Shown: piece by piece, positions 5,245 through 6,625 of the stretch
How the letters are laid out: each line of letters opens with the position of its first letter
Numbering within the stretch: position 1 is the first letter of the stretch
Assembly: GCA_030917245.1 (NCBI GenBank)
Contig: JAUPVA010000046.1
Location: 1 to 6,625 of the forward strand
Reading direction: 5' to 3'
DNA from: Patescibacteria group bacterium
GTDB taxonomy: Bacteria > Patescibacteriota > Saccharimonadia > Saccharimonadales > Saccharimonadaceae
Length of the DNA: 6,625 nucleotides
Notes under the pieces: generated by a model
Told to the model about the DNA's origin: nothing
Seen by the model: only the letters and a program-made list of their open reading frames with translations
The model's database searches: none
Position numbers and translations under genes: made by a program

Positions 5245-6625
5245 ATGGCGTTACTTACTGTTGAAATACAAGACAAGCTGACCTCTTTACTGGTAGAAGA
5301 GGGATTGGTAACGCAAGCCGACATCGACCGCGCTAAAGAAGAAGCAGCCAAAGAAAACCAGCCATTAATGACCACGATGGTCAAGCTCGACATCGTCAGT
5401 GACGAATTGCTGACTCATGCAACGGCGCAAGTGTCGGGCGTTCCCTACGTCAACCTCAGTAACACGCTGATTAACGAAAAGATTTTAGCACTGCTGCCGG
5501 AAGAAATTGCCGAACGTTTTATGGCGGTGCCATTGGCCGAAGTTCAAAACCGTTTAGCGGTAGCAATGATAGATGCCAATAACGTCCAGGCTGTCGACTT
5601 CTTAGCTAACCGAATTAACCGACCGCTAAAGGTATTTATGGCCTCCGAAGTCGGTATTCGTCATGTACTCGAGCAGTACAAGACCGACCTCTCGGCGGTA
5701 GATGCGGCAGCGGTTGAGTCAGAAGACCAAGCGCAGACGCAGGCTACTAGCAACATCAAAACGATTGTGCAAGATTCGCCAATCTCGCGAGCGCTGAGTA
5801 CTATTTTGGAATTCGCCGTCAAAAGCAAAGCCAGCGACATCCATATTGAGCCCTTAGAGAATGCCTTAAAAATTCGTTGTCGTGTTGACGGAGTGCTTCG
5901 CGAGATTATGCAGCTTCCAAAAAGTATTGAACCGGCACTTATTAGTCGTATAAAGATCTTGTCCAACCTAAAAATTGATGAACACCGAATTCCTCAGGAC
6001 GGCCAGTTTACCGTTAGTGTTGCAAAAAAAGAAGTCGACCTTCGTATTGCTATATCTCCAGTGGTATGGGGTGAACAGGTGGTCATTCGTTTGCTCGACA
6101 AATCTGGTAATAGCTTTGACATTGAACAAATGGGCTATGCGGGTCGAGGTCTGCGAGCAATCCGAAAAGGTATTAAGCGCCCGAACGGAATGATTTTGAC
6201 ATCAGGCCCGACTGGAAGTGGTAAGTCGACAAGTTTATACGCGCTCATCAAAGAGATTAAAGACGATTCGGTCAACATTGTTACTCTTGAAGACCCAGTT
6301 GAATACAAAATGCAGGGCGTAAATCAAATTCAAGTGAATGCCGAAGTGGGGCTAACGTTCGCGAATGGACTTCGCTCGATTCTGCGTCAGGACCCTGACG
6401 TCGTGATGGTAGGGGAAATCCGTGACAAAGAGACGGCTGAGCTTGCCGTGCAGGCGGCGCTTACCGGGCACTTGGTCTTTAGTACGCTCCACACCAACTC
6501 AGCCGCTGGAGTCTTGCCACGACTGCTCGACATGGGTATTGAGCCATTCTTGATTGCCAGTACCGTGAACACAATCATTGGTCAGCGTCTGGTCCGACGA
6601 GTGTCGCCAAAACGTGATGCGTATA
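5245..6625 (+). CDS. pilB: Type IV pilus assembly ATPase PilB, 3' end missing
   Basis: PilB is the cytoplasmic GspE/PulE-type hexameric ATPase that drives pilin polymerisation. The first 460 residues are present and the frame is open to the window edge; with a usual length near 560-580, about 100-120 residues are missing. The N-terminal T2SSE_N/MshEN-type domain covers about 1-150, followed by an acidic linker. SDIHIEP lies at 197-203. The likely arginine-finger strands are around Arg267 and Arg282. Walker A is GPTGSGKS (321-328, Lys327). The Asp box is TLEDPVEY (347-354). Walker B is in RQDPDVVMVGEIRD (381-394, Glu391). The His box is TGHLVFSTLHTN (407-418). All catalytic motifs are intact. 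After QRLVRRV the sequence reads SPKRDAY, so the first CxxC of the usual zinc motif is absent. PilB rather than PilT is chosen for the N-terminal domain and the operon. ATG 5245 is the first in-frame start after the preceding TAG; no Shine-Dalgarno is close (AAGG lies about 20 bases upstream). Confidence 0.95.
   Translation, partial: MALLTVEIQDKLTSLLVEEGLVTQADIDRAKEEAAKENQPLMTTMVKLDIVSDELLTHATAQVSGVPYVNLSNTLINEKILALLPEEIAERFMAVPLAEVQNRLAVAMIDANNVQAVDFLANRINRPLKVFMASEVGIRHVLEQYKTDLSAVDAAAVESEDQAQTQATSNIKTIVQDSPISRALSTILEFAVKSKASDIHIEPLENALKIRCRVDGVLREIMQLPKSIEPALISRIKILSNLKIDEHRIPQDGQFTVSVAKKEVDLRIAISPVVWGEQVVIRLLDKSGNSFDIEQMGYAGRGLRAIRKGIKRPNGMILTSGPTGSGKSTSLYALIKEIKDDSVNIVTLEDPVEYKMQGVNQIQVNAEVGLTFANGLRSILRQDPDVVMVGEIRDKETAELAVQAALTGHLVFSTLHTNSAAGVLPRLLDMGIEPFLIASTVNTIIGQRLVRRVSPKRDAY

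Noticed and set aside
5661..5966. 101-codon minus-strand frame within pilB
   Set aside because: It is antisense to the conserved SDIHIEP region of PilB and has no features of its own.
5975..6193. 72-codon plus-strand frame within pilB
   Set aside because: It is an out-of-frame shadow inside a segment where the PilB frame is continuous and conserved.
2560..6625. A new defence, toxin or mobile system in the operon
   Set aside because: All genes except the 83-residue one fit the known PilM, PilN, PilO and PilB families in their normal order, with no transposase, integrase, inverted repeats or CRISPR-like repeats.

Overview
The window looks like the end of a contig from a Patescibacteria/CPR bacterium, most likely Candidatus Saccharibacteria (TM7). 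This rests on three things: the gene order pilM-pilN-pilO-small membrane protein-pilB with no pilP or pilQ; a large exported protein of a style I associate with Saccharibacteria; and ordinary use of TGA as a stop (ends of pilM and pilO), which argues against the UGA=Gly code of Gracilibacteria/SR1. The assignment is inferred from gene content and recalled family patterns, because no search could be run.

Layout. Bases 1-18 are not genomic: they match the 3' end of the Illumina TruSeq adapter, so the true sequence begins at about base 19. Bases 19-94 may hold the last codons of an unidentified upstream gene. Bases 101-2509 encode an 802-residue exported, cysteine-paired surface protein with a beta-rich C-terminal half. 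A 50-base gap (2510-2559) contains a good promoter placed almost directly on the next start codon. From 2560 to the window end runs a tight same-strand operon: pilM, pilN, pilO, an 83-residue single-pass membrane protein, and pilB, which is cut off by the window edge. Three junctions overlap (ATGA, TAATG, ATGA), and the fourth has a 12-base gap. There is no gene-free stretch over 300 bases, and I see no RNA genes, mobile elements, CRISPR arrays or convincing terminators.

How the genes work together. PilM (cytoplasmic, actin-like) binds the N-terminal motif of PilN. PilN and PilO are bitopic proteins that form the inner-membrane alignment complex of a type IV pilus. PilB is the hexameric ATPase that powers pilin assembly. 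The 83-residue protein takes the place where diderm bacteria encode PilP, which fits a single-membrane cell without an outer-membrane secretin. The 802-residue protein just upstream is a candidate surface or pilus-associated adhesin; that link rests only on position and architecture.

The most interesting points are the uncharacterised 802-residue surface protein, the small PilP-position protein and its in-frame relation to pilB, the apparently leaderless promoters of the first genes, and a PilB that lacks the first cysteine pair of the usual zinc motif.
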